NCBI GenBank assembly: GCA_013298985.1
Contig: JAAFJS010000030.1
Coordinates: 1-36,162, forward strand
DNA from: Cytophagales bacterium
GTDB lineage: Bacteria; Bacteroidota; Bacteroidia; Cytophagales; Thermoflexibacteraceae
Direction of reading: 5' to 3'
Length of the DNA: 36,162 nt
Shown here: positions 8,386 to 16,623 of the stretch, one piece after another
How the letters are laid out: each line of letters opens with the position of its first letter
Numbering within the stretch: the stretch's first letter is position 1
Translations under genes and position numbers: made by a program
The notes under the pieces: generated by a model
Databases searched by the model: none
The model's input: only the letters and a program-made list of their open reading frames with translations
What the model was told of the DNA's origin: nothing

Positions 8386-9186
8386 ATGTCAGTTACAGAA
8401 GCGAGTTCTTATTATGATGATTTAGAAAAAATGTCAGTGGCAGACTTACTGCACAATATCAATAAGGAAGACAAAACAGTGCCTTATGCAGTAGAAAAGG
8501 CAATTCCACAAATTGAGAGCTTGGTCAGGGAGATTGTAGTTCGCATGCAACGTGGGGGCAGGCTTTTTTACATTGGCGCGGGTACGAGTGGTAGGCTGGG
8601 CGTGGTAGATGCCTCCGAGTGTCCGCCCACGTATGGCGTACCGCATGGCTTGGTGGTGGGCATCATGGCTGGGGGAGATGGCGCGATTCGCAAAGCGGTC
8701 GAGTTTGCCGAAGATGACGAAAACCAAGCATGGAAAGATTTGCAGGAACACGCTATTAATCAGGACGATACGCTGATAGGCATTGCGGCTTCGGGCAGAA
8801 CGCCCTACGTGATAGGTGGCGTGCGCGAGGCGCGCAAAAACGGCATTTTGACGGGCTGTATCACCTGCAACCCCGATACCAAGTTGGCAGCAGAGGTCGA
8901 GTTCCCCATCGAGGCGGTGGTAGGCGCAGAATTTGTTACAGGCAGTACGCGCATGAAATCAGGTACGGCACAAAAATTGGTCTTAAACATGATTTCTACA
9001 ACAGTCATGGTACAGCTGGGGCGCGTCAAAGGCAATAGAATGGTAGATATGCTACTCACCAACGTCAAACTGGTAGATAGAGGTACGAAAATGGTGATGG
9101 AGGCTCTTGCGATTAGCTACGAGCAAGCGTCCGAACTTTTGGGCAAGTACGGCAGTGTCAGAAAAGCCATAGACAATTTTAAATAA
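8386..9186 (+). CDS. murQ: N-acetylmuramic acid 6-phosphate etherase
   Basis: A 266-residue SIS-domain enzyme. It cleaves the lactyl ether of MurNAc-6-phosphate to give GlcNAc-6-phosphate and D-lactate during cell-wall recycling. The sugar-phosphate loop GAGTSGRLG is at residues 64-72. Glu78 (in DASECPP) and Glu109 (in VEFAEDDEN) keep the spacing of the two catalytic glutamates of the E. coli enzyme (E83 and E114). The late motif VTGSTRMKSGTAQKLVLNMIS is also present. It is somewhat shorter than E. coli MurQ at both ends. The next gene on the strand encodes an N-acetylmuramoyl-L-alanine amidase, consistent with a small peptidoglycan-turnover locus, although about 100 bp with its own -7 box separate them. 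Confidence 0.95.
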   Translation: MSVTEASSYYDDLEKMSVADLLHNINKEDKTVPYAVEKAIPQIESLVREIVVRMQRGGRLFYIGAGTSGRLGVVDASECPPTYGVPHGLVVGIMAGGDGAIRKAVEFAEDDENQAWKDLQEHAINQDDTLIGIAASGRTPYVIGGVREARKNGILTGCITCNPDTKLAAEVEFPIEAVVGAEFVTGSTRMKSGTAQKLVLNMISTTVMVQLGRVKGNRMVDMLLTNVKLVDRGTKMVMEALAISYEQASELLGKYGSVRKAIDNFK

Positions 9187-9252
9187 ACGACTGTGGAGTA
9201 GCTTGTTTTCCCACTTTTTGGAATTAATTTTCATTTTTTTACAAATAGAACC

Positions 9253-9260
9253 TAATTTTG
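9253..9260 (+). promoter_or_regulatory. Candidate -7 box upstream of the amidase gene
   Basis: TAATTTTG fits TAnnTTTG and lies 24 bp before the amidase start. No good -33 box is at the expected distance. A nearer ATG at 9264 is followed by a stop after eight codons. The ATG at 9284 follows an AAAGGAGAA stretch and is the supported start. Confidence 0.35.
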
Positions 9261-9283
9261 TACCATGAAAAATCAAAGGAGAA

Positions 9284-10366
9284 ATGCTTAGAAGGAAAAA
9301 CGTATGCGGGCTTTTTGCCACTTGCTGGCTACTCATTTGTGTGTGCATTGTACCCTTGCAAGCGCAAAAGAAAGTAAGCCAAAAGGTTGATAATGAGGCA
9401 GAAACTATCAAAGTAGTGATTGACCCTGGGCATGGTGGCAAAGACCCTGGCACCGAAGCAAGCAGCGACAAGCTCAAAAACGAAAAAGACATTGCTCTGG
9501 ACATCGCCCTCAAAGTAGGGGAGTTAATAAACGAAAAGTATGACAATGTAGAGCTAATTTATACGCGTAAAACCGACGTTACTGTCAGTTTGGAACAGCG
9601 CGTAGTCATAGCAAACGAGGCACAAGGCGATTATTTTATTAGTATTCACTGCAACGCAAGCTACAAAAAACACATTTTCGGTACGCAAATGCACGTACAA
9701 GATTTTACCTATCGCAAAAGCACCAAATTAGCCCAAATCCTTGACGAAGAATTTACGACTCGCGCCAAGCGCAACTCCAAGGGGCTTTTTAACTCCAAAG
9801 ACCGTCGTTTTAATTTGTACGTTTTACAAAATACCAATATGCCTGGCGTACTGATAGAAACTGGTTTCCTTTCACACAAACAAGAAGAACTGTTCCTCAA
9901 TTCTGAAAATGGACAGGACATTGTCGCGGCGGCGATTTTTAGAGGCATACGTGATTTTCTTTCGCAGTCAGGACACAAACTTTCCATCAAAGAAAAAGAA
10001 GAAGACAAAAAAGAAATTGCAAAGAAAAATGAGAAAGGTAAAAATGGAAAAAACACAAAAGACGCAGAATTAGTAAGTTACAATTCGAAGAATCCGCCCA
10101 AAATGAAAAATCCTACCACCACAAACGAAAAAGTGGTATATAAAATTCAGATTTTTGCTTCCCCCAAAAAGATTGCCCTCAATCAAGGCGAATTTAAAAA
10201 ACTGGACATGAAAATTAATGAAATCAAAACGGAAGACAAAAAAGGTGATTTGACTTATAAATATACCGTTGGGAATGTTTATACCATCGAAGATGCACTG
10301 GAACTGATGGAATACGTCCAGAAAAAAGGGTTCAAAGATGCTTTTATTTCCAAGTTCAGCAGATGA
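9284..10366 (+). CDS. N-acetylmuramoyl-L-alanine amidase with SPOR-like tail
   Basis: An exported zinc amidase (Amidase_3/AmiC type) that cuts the amide bond between MurNAc and the stem peptide. Residues 1-28 are a signal peptide ending LQAQ. The zinc ligands are visible: His50 in DPGHGGKDPG, Glu67 in NEKDIALDIA and His122 in SIHCNAS. The catalytic Glu192 lies in IETGFLSHKQE. A Lys/Glu-rich linker (about 232-270) leads to a C-terminal domain (about 280-358) resembling SPOR (VYKIQIFASPKKI, then KYTVGNVYTIEDALELM and GFKDAFI). SPOR domains bind denuded glycan at division sites, so a role in daughter-cell separation is likely. Length is typical for this architecture. Confidence 0.93.
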   Translation: MLRRKNVCGLFATCWLLICVCIVPLQAQKKVSQKVDNEAETIKVVIDPGHGGKDPGTEASSDKLKNEKDIALDIALKVGELINEKYDNVELIYTRKTDVTVSLEQRVVIANEAQGDYFISIHCNASYKKHIFGTQMHVQDFTYRKSTKLAQILDEEFTTRAKRNSKGLFNSKDRRFNLYVLQNTNMPGVLIETGFLSHKQEELFLNSENGQDIVAAAIFRGIRDFLSQSGHKLSIKEKEEDKKEIAKKNEKGKNGKNTKDAELVSYNSKNPPKMKNPTTTNEKVVYKIQIFASPKKIALNQGEFKKLDMKINEIKTEDKKGDLTYKYTVGNVYTIEDALELMEYVQKKGFKDAFISKFSR

Positions 10367-10367
10367 T

Positions 10368-10406
10368 TGGGCAGACATTTTGCAAACAAAGCCTACAAAA
10401 TGCCCA
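10368..10406. terminator. Possible shared hairpin between convergent genes
   Basis: TGGGC and ATTTTG on the left arm pair with CAAAATGCCCA on the right arm, with a small bulge. It lies between the amidase stop and the convergent DUF2461 stop. A T7 run starts about 9 bases after it on the plus strand. The stem is imperfect. Confidence 0.3.
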
Positions 10407-10417
10407 CCCAAATTTTT

Positions 10418-11083
10418 TTACCCTTCCATTGCCTCATTGAGAAAATCGACAAGAGCTTGCATGGCTTTGAATGTGCTAACTATTTCTTTATCAAAATTTT
10501 CGGACAAGGCTTGCGTTTTGGAAAAATAATGACTTGCCATAAATCCTTTCATTTTTAGCAGTTCAATCGCAGGATTATCTGCCGAATAACCTTTGGGAAC
10601 AGTTTTGAGTTTTTCGCCTCCCAGTTCACCAAAAAGTTTTTTAAAATTTTCATTTTCAATAATTTGCAAAAAGCCACTTGCATTGTAGTCTATTTCCTGA
10701 CGAATCTTTTTGAGCAAATCGGACGGCGGCATATACGAGCCTCCTGCTACAAAAAAACTATCTATCGCAGGCTCGAAATGGAAATAATAGCCCGCCAGTT
10801 CCGAACCTTTGCCACCCTTGCAAAAATATGCGCTAAAATGTGGTTTAAATGGCGTTTTTTCCTTCGAGAAACGTACATCGCGATAAATGCGAAAAATAGT
10901 TTCTTTGGCTTTCAGATGAGCAAATTTCTCGTCCAAAACTATCAATTCGGGCAATAAATTGGCTATGAAGCCTTCAAAATCCGTTTTGGCTTGTTCGTAA
11001 TCTGCTTTGTGTTCGGCAAACCATTCGCGGTTATTGTTTGCTTTCAAGGCTGTCAAGAAATCAAACGTGGAAGTTTGTAACAT
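10418..11083 (-). CDS. DUF2461 family protein (TIGR02453)
   Basis: A 221-residue soluble protein of the DUF2461/TIGR02453 family. The signature start is LQTSTFDFLTALKANNNREWF, and the middle carries FRIYRDVRFSKEKTPFKPHFSAYF, with GYYFHFEP after it. No biochemical function is established for this widespread family. Length matches family members. The gene begins 15 bp after the stop of the thioredoxin-like lipoprotein gene on the same strand, so the two are probably co-transcribed, but their joint role is unknown. Confidence 0.88.
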   Translation of the reverse strand: MLQTSTFDFLTALKANNNREWFAEHKADYEQAKTDFEGFIANLLPELIVLDEKFAHLKAKETIFRIYRDVRFSKEKTPFKPHFSAYFCKGGKGSELAGYYFHFEPAIDSFFVAGGSYMPPSDLLKKIRQEIDYNASGFLQIIENENFKKLFGELGGEKLKTVPKGYSADNPAIELLKMKGFMASHYFSKTQALSENFDKEIVSTFKAMQALVDFLNEAMEG

Positions 11084-11098
11084 ACGATTAGGGTCAGA

Positions 11099-12187
11099 TT
11101 ATAGCGGTAAAAGTTCTGCCAGTTTATCTTCTAATGATTTGCCTCTGAGGTTCTTAGCGATAATCACACCGTTTTGGTCTAAGAGGTAAGTCATCGGAAT
11201 TGCCTGTACGTTATACGCGGTGGCGAGCGTCTGCTGGCTATAGGTCAAATCCGTAACGTGTTGCCAAACCAGTCCGTCATCTTGGATTGCTTTTTTCCAT
11301 GCGTTTGCATCTTGGTCAAGCGAAATACTCAAAATCTCGAATCCCTTGCTTTTGAATTTGCTATACATTTTGACCACATTCGGATTTTCCATACGGCAGG
11401 GCTTGCACCACGAAGCCCAGAAATCCAAGAGAACATATTTGCCCTTAAAGCTCGCCAAAGAAACGGCATTTCCCGTTTCATCTTTGTACTCGATAGTGGG
11501 TGCAGACTGCCCAATGGCTGTTTTCTTGAGTTTGCTTACCTCATCTCCCAGCGATTTGACCTTGCCGTTTTCAGGATAAGCCGCCTTTAAATTGTCATAG
11601 ATTTTCACCAACGTTTCCATGTCTTTGTCAGGGTCTAAATCGCCCAGCATACCAATAGAAGCATAGGAATTTTCTGCTTTTTTGAGTACGGTTTTGTACT
11701 GAGCCAAGTAAAGTACCACCATAGAATCGTACTGGTCGCTAAATTTTTTCTGTGTTGCCTGGTCGGGTGCGCTTACTGCGCTTTGCTGTAACTCGCCCAG
11801 CTTTTCAGCATAGCCTTTGCGTAGCCCCTGAAACTCTTGCAAAACTATATTCTCCTCAGAATCAGCAAATTGTATTGTGCCGTTTAGCTTTCCTTCGGCA
11901 GTTACAGCAAAAGGCTTGCCCGTAACCACGATTTGCTCTCTCTGCTCACCATAGATGTCAAGCAGGTAAAAATCAGGCTCTGTGATGCTGGGGTTCATGC
12001 TGAAATTCCCCTGTGCGTCAGTGAAGGCAGAGTCGCGCTTTATGGGGTTTTGTCCTTCTATTTTCATCAAGTAAATCGCTTTCCCGCTTTGAGGATTGGC
12101 AATTTTGCCTGAAATCAGGGCGGTACTTTTTTTATCTTGGCAGGCAAAGAATGCCACACCAACCAATAGGATTAGTATTTTTTTCAT
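11099..12187 (-). CDS. TlpA-like thiol:disulfide lipoprotein with DUF4369 domain
   Basis: A 362-residue lipoprotein. The signal peptide ends in VAFFAC, giving the lipidated Cys16. Residues about 22-115 form the Bacteroidota DUF4369 beta domain (ALISGKIANPQSGKAIYLM). A helical linker (about 115-222) follows, then a TlpA/ResA-type thioredoxin domain (about 225-362) with the redox pair Cys261-Cys264 in FWASWCKPCR. The cis-proline region is QAIPMTYLLDQNG. Such proteins reduce or exchange disulfides in the periplasm, often in cytochrome c maturation or stress response. The exact partner is unknown. It heads a probable two-gene unit with the DUF2461 gene. Confidence 0.92.
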   Translation of the reverse strand: MKKILILLVGVAFFACQDKKSTALISGKIANPQSGKAIYLMKIEGQNPIKRDSAFTDAQGNFSMNPSITEPDFYLLDIYGEQREQIVVTGKPFAVTAEGKLNGTIQFADSEENIVLQEFQGLRKGYAEKLGELQQSAVSAPDQATQKKFSDQYDSMVVLYLAQYKTVLKKAENSYASIGMLGDLDPDKDMETLVKIYDNLKAAYPENGKVKSLGDEVSKLKKTAIGQSAPTIEYKDETGNAVSLASFKGKYVLLDFWASWCKPCRMENPNVVKMYSKFKSKGFEILSISLDQDANAWKKAIQDDGLVWQHVTDLTYSQQTLATAYNVQAIPMTYLLDQNGVIIAKNLRGKSLEDKLAELLPL

Positions 12188-12208
12188 GTTCTTTATTTTT
12201 TACTTTTG

Positions 12209-12216
12209 CAAAGCTA
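12209..12216 (-). promoter_or_regulatory. Candidate -7 box for the TlpA-like gene
   Basis: On the minus strand this reads TAGCTTTG, matching TAnnTTTG, about 22 bp before the ATG. No clear -33 TTG is visible upstream. Confidence 0.35.
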
Positions 12217-12346
12217 AGTGATTTTTAAGTATTATTTTTGTAAAAATGATGATTAAAGAGAAATATTAGGATAAAAAAATGTAAATAAGTTCAAAGGTAT
12301 ATGACAATTAATTTTGGTGGAAAAAATCAAAAAAAGACACTAATTA

Positions 12347-13141
12347 ATGATTAGTATTCCTATATTTACAAAAAAAAATATGAGTTTTTCTAATGATAAA
12401 TTAAAACAGTTCGTAGGAGAAAATAAGGCTTTTGGTAAAAAAGTATTGTGGGAATTTTATGCGAATAATATGCCCCCTTCTGAGCAAGATTTTTTTTGGT
12501 ATTTATACGATTTGCAAAAAGCAAATATTATTAAAGCAATTGATACAGAAACCTATCAGTTTGTGAGCAATAAGATTATTTTTTCGCCTCAGATAGACAT
12601 ATTTTTACAAGAAATTTGCAAAAATGTGTTACACAAATTTGAACTAAAAGAATATTGCATTTGGTCAAGTGATTGGCTTAATGAATTTACTGTTCACCAG
12701 ACTATGCGAAATTTGATATTTTTGGAGGTAGAAAAAGACGTAGCCGAATTTATTTTTTATGCTTTGCGCGATATGAATTATCCAAGCGTTTTTTTACTTC
12801 TCAGCAAAGCAGATGAGGCAATCATAGAACGCTATATTTTTGAGTCTAAAAACCCAATTATCATTAGTAAAATTATTACTAAATCTCCTGTTAAAAAACA
12901 ATATGAAAATATTTTTTTACCCAAACTTGAAAAAGTATTAGTAGATTTATTTTGTGATGATGCTTTATTGATAGCTTATAAAGGTCAGGAACAAAAGATT
13001 ATTTTTGAAAATGCCCTAAAAAAATATGATATTAATCTTAGAACAATGTTTAATTATGCCAAAAGGCGCAGAAAAGAAGAGCAACTCAAAAGCTATTTGT
13101 ACCAAAATTTTGAAATGGAAATCAATTCTTTACTGATATGA
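12347..13141 (+). CDS. Putative AbiEi-like antitoxin (DUF6577-like)
   Basis: A 264-residue protein, not strongly conserved in sequence. It sits directly before an AbiEii-type nucleotidyltransferase and overlaps it by 4 bp (ATGA). The N-terminal 70 residues are compatible with a winged-helix domain (DKLKQFVGENKAFGKKVLWE then a YDLQKANIIKAI segment). The C-terminal half resembles the regulator-like proteins (DUF6577 type) that replace classical AbiEi in many Bacteroidota pairs. In AbiE systems the first gene represses the operon and neutralises the toxin. The start could instead be the ATG at 12380; neither has a ribosome-binding site. Both genes are visibly richer in A+T than their neighbours, which suggests horizontal acquisition. 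Confidence 0.7.
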   Translation: MISIPIFTKKNMSFSNDKLKQFVGENKAFGKKVLWEFYANNMPPSEQDFFWYLYDLQKANIIKAIDTETYQFVSNKIIFSPQIDIFLQEICKNVLHKFELKEYCIWSSDWLNEFTVHQTMRNLIFLEVEKDVAEFIFYALRDMNYPSVFLLLSKADEAIIERYIFESKNPIIISKIITKSPVKKQYENIFLPKLEKVLVDLFCDDALLIAYKGQEQKIIFENALKKYDINLRTMFNYAKRRRKEEQLKSYLYQNFEMEINSLLI

Positions 13142-14217
13142 TAGCTGAACAATCTTTTGCAGAAGAATGGATAAAAGCAAGTTTAGAGAAACAAGGGATT
13201 AGTCCTGATAAAAACAAATTCTCTTTTGCTGAAAAAATGAATCATGCGCTTTTATTAGCAGAAGTATTGAAAATCAATGGCTTAGATTTTGTTTTCAAAG
13301 GCGGCACCAGCCTTATTTTGTTATTAGACATACCGCAACGCTTTTCTATAGACCTCGATATTATTACCAAATCTTCACCAGCAGAAATAGAAAATGTGTT
13401 AGAAAAGAGTTGTCAAAACTCTCGTTTTACACATTTTGAAATTGATGAAAGAGAAATTACAAGTATTCCTAAAATACACTATCATGTATTTTTTAAGCCT
13501 AAATTTGCCAATAGCCCCAATGATAACAAGATAGTATTAGATGTTATTTTTGGTGAAAATCCTTATCCTAAAACCCAAGAATTTACTTTGGCAAAAGAAT
13601 GGATTGCTACCACTGAACCTTTAATAAAAATAAATATACCTACGATTGAATCCATAATGGGTGATAAATTGACAGCTTTTGCACCCAATACCACAGGGGT
13701 TCGCTATGGAATGGGTAAGCATAGTGAGATTATTAAACAAATGTTTGATTTAGGACAATTATTTGATGCGGTAGAAGATTTTGAAATGGTGGCAATTTCT
13801 TTTTACAAAAATGTAGAAACAGAATTATCATATCGTCAATTAGAGAAAACTCCAGACGAGGTGCTTGGGGATATTTGGCAAACGTGTGTTGATGTAATTC
13901 ACTGTTTTGACGAAAAACAACGTGATAATCCTAATACTGAAGAATTATGGAGAGGTATTAAGGCGTTTAGTGCTTGGACAATTCGTCCTTTTCGCAAAGA
14001 AAACGCATTTGAAATAGCAGGGAAGATAGCTTATGTAGTTGCCAGAATCCAATACCAAGATTATTCGCCTTTGAGAAAGTTTGATGATAAAACGATGAAA
14101 ATTTTAGATTTTTTAATCACAGAAACGTCTTACAATTTGTTAAATAAAAAGGTAAAATATGCTAATTATGCCTTGTTTTATTGGAATCAGGCAATTAGTA
14201 CAATTAGAAAAAATTGA
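13138..14217 (+). CDS. AbiEii/AbiGii-type nucleotidyltransferase toxin
   Basis: A 359-residue protein of the AbiEii nucleotidyltransferase toxin family (type IV-like toxin-antitoxin, abortive infection). The expected motifs are present: the GGTSL loop at residues 55-59, the paired metal-binding aspartates Asp72 and Asp74 in RFSIDLDI, a third acidic strand VLDVIFGE with Asp135, and the late conserved ESIMGDKLTAF at 171-181. Related toxins (MenT) transfer nucleotides to tRNA. The target here is unknown. Translational coupling through the ATGA overlap with the upstream gene supports a toxin-antitoxin operon. All key residues seem intact, so the toxin is probably active. Confidence 0.88.
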   Translation: MIAEQSFAEEWIKASLEKQGISPDKNKFSFAEKMNHALLLAEVLKINGLDFVFKGGTSLILLLDIPQRFSIDLDIITKSSPAEIENVLEKSCQNSRFTHFEIDEREITSIPKIHYHVFFKPKFANSPNDNKIVLDVIFGENPYPKTQEFTLAKEWIATTEPLIKINIPTIESIMGDKLTAFAPNTTGVRYGMGKHSEIIKQMFDLGQLFDAVEDFEMVAISFYKNVETELSYRQLEKTPDEVLGDIWQTCVDVIHCFDEKQRDNPNTEELWRGIKAFSAWTIRPFRKENAFEIAGKIAYVVARIQYQDYSPLRKFDDKTMKILDFLITETSYNLLNKKVKYANYALFYWNQAISTIRKN

Positions 14218-14256
14218 AATAAAAATTACCGAGCAAAATAGAGATTAATTACAAAG

Positions 14257-15168
14257 ATGAATAAAAACATGAATTTGAAAATATGGATTAGCGCATTTAG
14301 GCTTCGAACGCTGCCTTTGGCACTGTCAAGTATCCTGATGGGGACGTTTTTAGCCGCCGCAAATGGAAGTTTCAAAACCTCTATTTTGATACTTTCGATG
14401 CTCACTACTGTTTTTTTACAAGTCCTTTCTAACTTGGCAAATGACTATGGCGACTCGGTGCATGGCGCAGACCACAAGGGTCGTGTAGGTCCCGCCCGCG
14501 CCGTTCAGTCAGGCGTAATCACCGCCGCAGCGATGAAAAAGGCGATTTACCTTTTTATTGGGCTGTCATTAGTGGCAGGGGTAGGGCTGATTTGGCTTGC
14601 TTTTAGGGACAATCTGACCTTGTTTTTTACTTTTTTGGGCTTGGGCATTTTGGCTATTATAGCTGCGATTACCTACACCGCAGGCAAAAAACCGTATGGA
14701 TATGCGGGCTTAGGCGATATTTCTGTCTTAATTTTCTTTGGGTTTGTGGGCGTAGCTGGCAGTTATTTCTTGCATACACAAAGCATTTACCCTGCGCTGT
14801 TTTTACCCGCGCTCAGTTGTGGCTTATTTGCGACAGGCGTACTTAATATCAACAATATCAGGGATATACAGTCAGATAAAAAGGCTGGCAAACTGTCTAT
14901 TCCCGTCAGAATCGGCAGGGAAAAAGCCGTTTTTTATCATTGGACATTGCTTTTTGTGGGCTTCTCTGCGGGCATAATCTATACAATATTGGATTATCAG
15001 AGCCTTTTCCAACTTCTTTTCCTGATAACGCTACCGCTTTTCTTGATAAATGCTCGCGCAGTGCGAAAGTTCGAAGACCCACAGCAAATAGACCCTTACC
15101 TCAAACAATTAGCAATCAGCACCTTACAGTTTGTTGTAACTTTCGGTGCAGGTCAGTTGATTCGTTAG
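14257..15168 (+). CDS. menA: 1,4-dihydroxy-2-naphthoate polyprenyltransferase
   Basis: A 303-residue UbiA-superfamily membrane prenyltransferase. It attaches the polyprenyl chain to DHNA in menaquinone synthesis. The first aspartate-rich motif is NDYGD at residues 62-66, followed by the MenA-specific HGADHKGRVGPARAVQSG. The second motif is NNIRDIQSD at about 199-207, followed by KKAGKLSIPVRIG. About nine hydrophobic segments are visible. Two in-frame ATGs (codons 1 and 5) are possible starts. No other men genes are in the window. The gene follows the toxin-antitoxin pair by 40 bp, but its composition returns to the chromosomal norm. Confidence 0.95.
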   Translation: MNKNMNLKIWISAFRLRTLPLALSSILMGTFLAAANGSFKTSILILSMLTTVFLQVLSNLANDYGDSVHGADHKGRVGPARAVQSGVITAAAMKKAIYLFIGLSLVAGVGLIWLAFRDNLTLFFTFLGLGILAIIAAITYTAGKKPYGYAGLGDISVLIFFGFVGVAGSYFLHTQSIYPALFLPALSCGLFATGVLNINNIRDIQSDKKAGKLSIPVRIGREKAVFYHWTLLFVGFSAGIIYTILDYQSLFQLLFLITLPLFLINARAVRKFEDPQQIDPYLKQLAISTLQFVVTFGAGQLIR

Positions 15169-15187
15169 CACATAAAAACGCGCTACA

Positions 15188-15221
15188 TTTTGGCAATATT
15201 TGAAATACTTGTATAGCTTTG
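15188..15221 (+). promoter_or_regulatory. Candidate promoter for the NYN-CSD gene
   Basis: TTTTG at 15188-15192 and TAGCTTTG at 15214-15221 are separated by 21 bp, matching the Bacteroidota -33/-7 layout (TTTG, spacer about 19-21, TAnnTTTG). It would give a leader of about 140 bases before the NYN gene. Confidence 0.45.
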
Positions 15222-15367
15222 TATCTATTGAAAAAAATAAACAGAACCACTATCTTTCTATTTTTGATTTTTTAGAAAACTCCCTTCAAAAACTATTTTA
15301 TGTACCTGAAAAACGACAAAATTGGCTTAAAAAAAATTTAGTAATCAAATTTAATTAAATTAAAGAC

Positions 15368-16393
15368 ATGGTAGAAGCAGATAAAAGACTCACGAGAATA
15401 GGTGTATTTTATGATGGAAATTATTTTTTACACGTTAGCAATTATTACAACTACGAACACAATCGGAAAGCACGCATCAGTATAGGAGGTTTACACGATT
15501 TTATCAGAAGCAAAGTTGCCCAAGAAGAAGGGAACGACATCAGATTTTGCCAGATAGTAGATGCCCATTATTTCAGAGGAAGATTAACCATTTCAGAAGC
15601 AAGCAACCCCAGCAAATTACTGTCAGACCGCCTTTTTGATGATGTACTGATGACCGAAGGCGTAATCACGCACTATTTACCACTCAAAACACGCGGCGGT
15701 AAATTAGAGGAAAAAGGAATAGACGTTTGGCTTGCCTTAGAATCATTTGAGTTAGCGCAGTATAAAAAGTACAATGTAGTCGTTCTGGTAGCCTCAGACG
15801 GGGATTATGTCCCTTTGGTACGTAAGCTCAATACGCTGGGAACGAGGGTAATGGTACTCAGCTGGGACTTTGAGTACCGCACCGACGGCGGCAAAGAAAT
15901 GGTTACACGCACTTCCCAAGACCTGCTCGAAGAAGTTACTTACGCCGTACCTATGCACGAAATCATAGAGAATCGCGCCAAAAGAAATGACCCTATCATC
16001 AATAATATTTTTGTCCAAGATACCCATACACACAGTAACAACAAATACAGCGAAATTAATAAAGACAATGACAGCAAAACTCGCCAAAGCACCGTTGTTA
16101 GCGTCAAAAATGGCTATGGATTTATTTTTGCTCGCCCCGATAACCTATTTTTCCACTATTCAGATGTAATAGAAGGAGATTTTAATGAAATAGCAGACGG
16201 GGATTTGGTAGAATATACGATTGGCAGAAATCGAGATAATGGAGAAGTGGCGCGCAGCGTAAAGAAAATTAGGTCGCAAAACCCTGATAATGGCAATGGA
16301 AGCGAATACGCCAAAACTACTTATTACGAAATGAAAGAAAAAACAACCAAACTGAACTCTTTGGGACAGTTAGGAACTTATACGGCTGAATAA
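15368..16393 (+). CDS. NYN domain nuclease fused to a cold-shock domain
   Basis: A 341-residue two-domain protein. Residues about 9-170 form a NYN/LabA-DUF88 PIN-like nuclease domain. Its acidic metal-site residues are visible: Asp16 in GVFYDGNYF, Asp119 in KGIDVWLAL, and Asp144 and Asp146 in VASDGDYVPLV. A linker (about 195-238) leads to a cold-shock-type OB fold (about 240-302), with RNP1-like NGYGFIFARP and RNP2-like NLFFHYSDV. The nuclease half suggests RNA cleavage, and the OB half would supply single-strand RNA binding. Similar C-terminal RNA-binding modules are known on NYN proteins, but the cellular target is unknown. The gene is followed by a strong terminator and appears monocistronic. 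Confidence 0.87.
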   Translation: MVEADKRLTRIGVFYDGNYFLHVSNYYNYEHNRKARISIGGLHDFIRSKVAQEEGNDIRFCQIVDAHYFRGRLTISEASNPSKLLSDRLFDDVLMTEGVITHYLPLKTRGGKLEEKGIDVWLALESFELAQYKKYNVVVLVASDGDYVPLVRKLNTLGTRVMVLSWDFEYRTDGGKEMVTRTSQDLLEEVTYAVPMHEIIENRAKRNDPIINNIFVQDTHTHSNNKYSEINKDNDSKTRQSTVVSVKNGYGFIFARPDNLFFHYSDVIEGDFNEIADGDLVEYTIGRNRDNGEVARSVKKIRSQNPDNGNGSEYAKTTYYEMKEKTTKLNSLGQLGTYTAE

Positions 16394-16415
16394 CCCAAAT
16401 TAGTTTGAACCAAAA

Positions 16416-16466
16416 TAGTGCGCTAAATAAGTCTTTCAAAAGATTTATTTAGCGCACTACTTTTTG
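16416..16466 (+). terminator. Strong intrinsic terminator after the NYN-CSD gene
   Basis: TAGTGCGCTAAATAA (16416-16430) pairs perfectly with TTATTTAGCGCACTA (16445-16459). The interior TCTTT/AAAGA extends the stem further. A CTTTTT tract follows on the plus strand. Confidence 0.9.
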
Positions 16467-16475
16467 TATTAGGAC

Positions 16476-16554
16476 TTACGTTTTTCATGTGAAAACACAT
16501 GAAAAATGATTTTCTGCACTGTTTCACGTGTTATCACGTGAAATACAAACGTAA
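16476..16554. repeat. Composite palindromic element, predicted three-way junction
   Basis: Outer arms TTACGTTT (16476-16483) and AAACGTAA (16547-16554) enclose two perfect hairpins. The first is TTTTTCATGTG/CACATGAAAAA (16481-16491 and 16496-16506, AAAA loop). The second is TTTCACGTG/CACGTGAAA (16522-16530 and 16535-16543, TTAT loop). The two hairpins resemble each other (TTTCAyGTG), as if duplicated. The layout fits a small non-coding mobile element (REP/MITE-like) or a structured RNA. It lies between two terminators that face each other. Confidence 0.7.
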
Positions 16555-16569
16555 TTTACCACAAATAAA

Positions 16570-16600
16570 AAACCTCAAAGTTTCTAAAACTTTGAGGTTT
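16570..16600 (-). terminator. Intrinsic terminator of the beta-barrel protein gene
   Basis: AAACCTCAAAGTTT (16570-16583) and AAACTTTGAGGTTT (16587-16600) form a perfect 14-bp stem with a 3-base loop. On the minus strand it ends in a T-rich tract and lies 23 bp after the beta-barrel gene stop codon. Confidence 0.85.
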
Positions 16601-16623
16601 ATATATAAGTATTTGTAAATTAA

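Noticed and set aside
9052-9546. Minus-strand open frame of 164 residues across murQ and the amidase gene
   Set aside because: It overlaps two well-supported genes on the other strand and has no recognisable motif.
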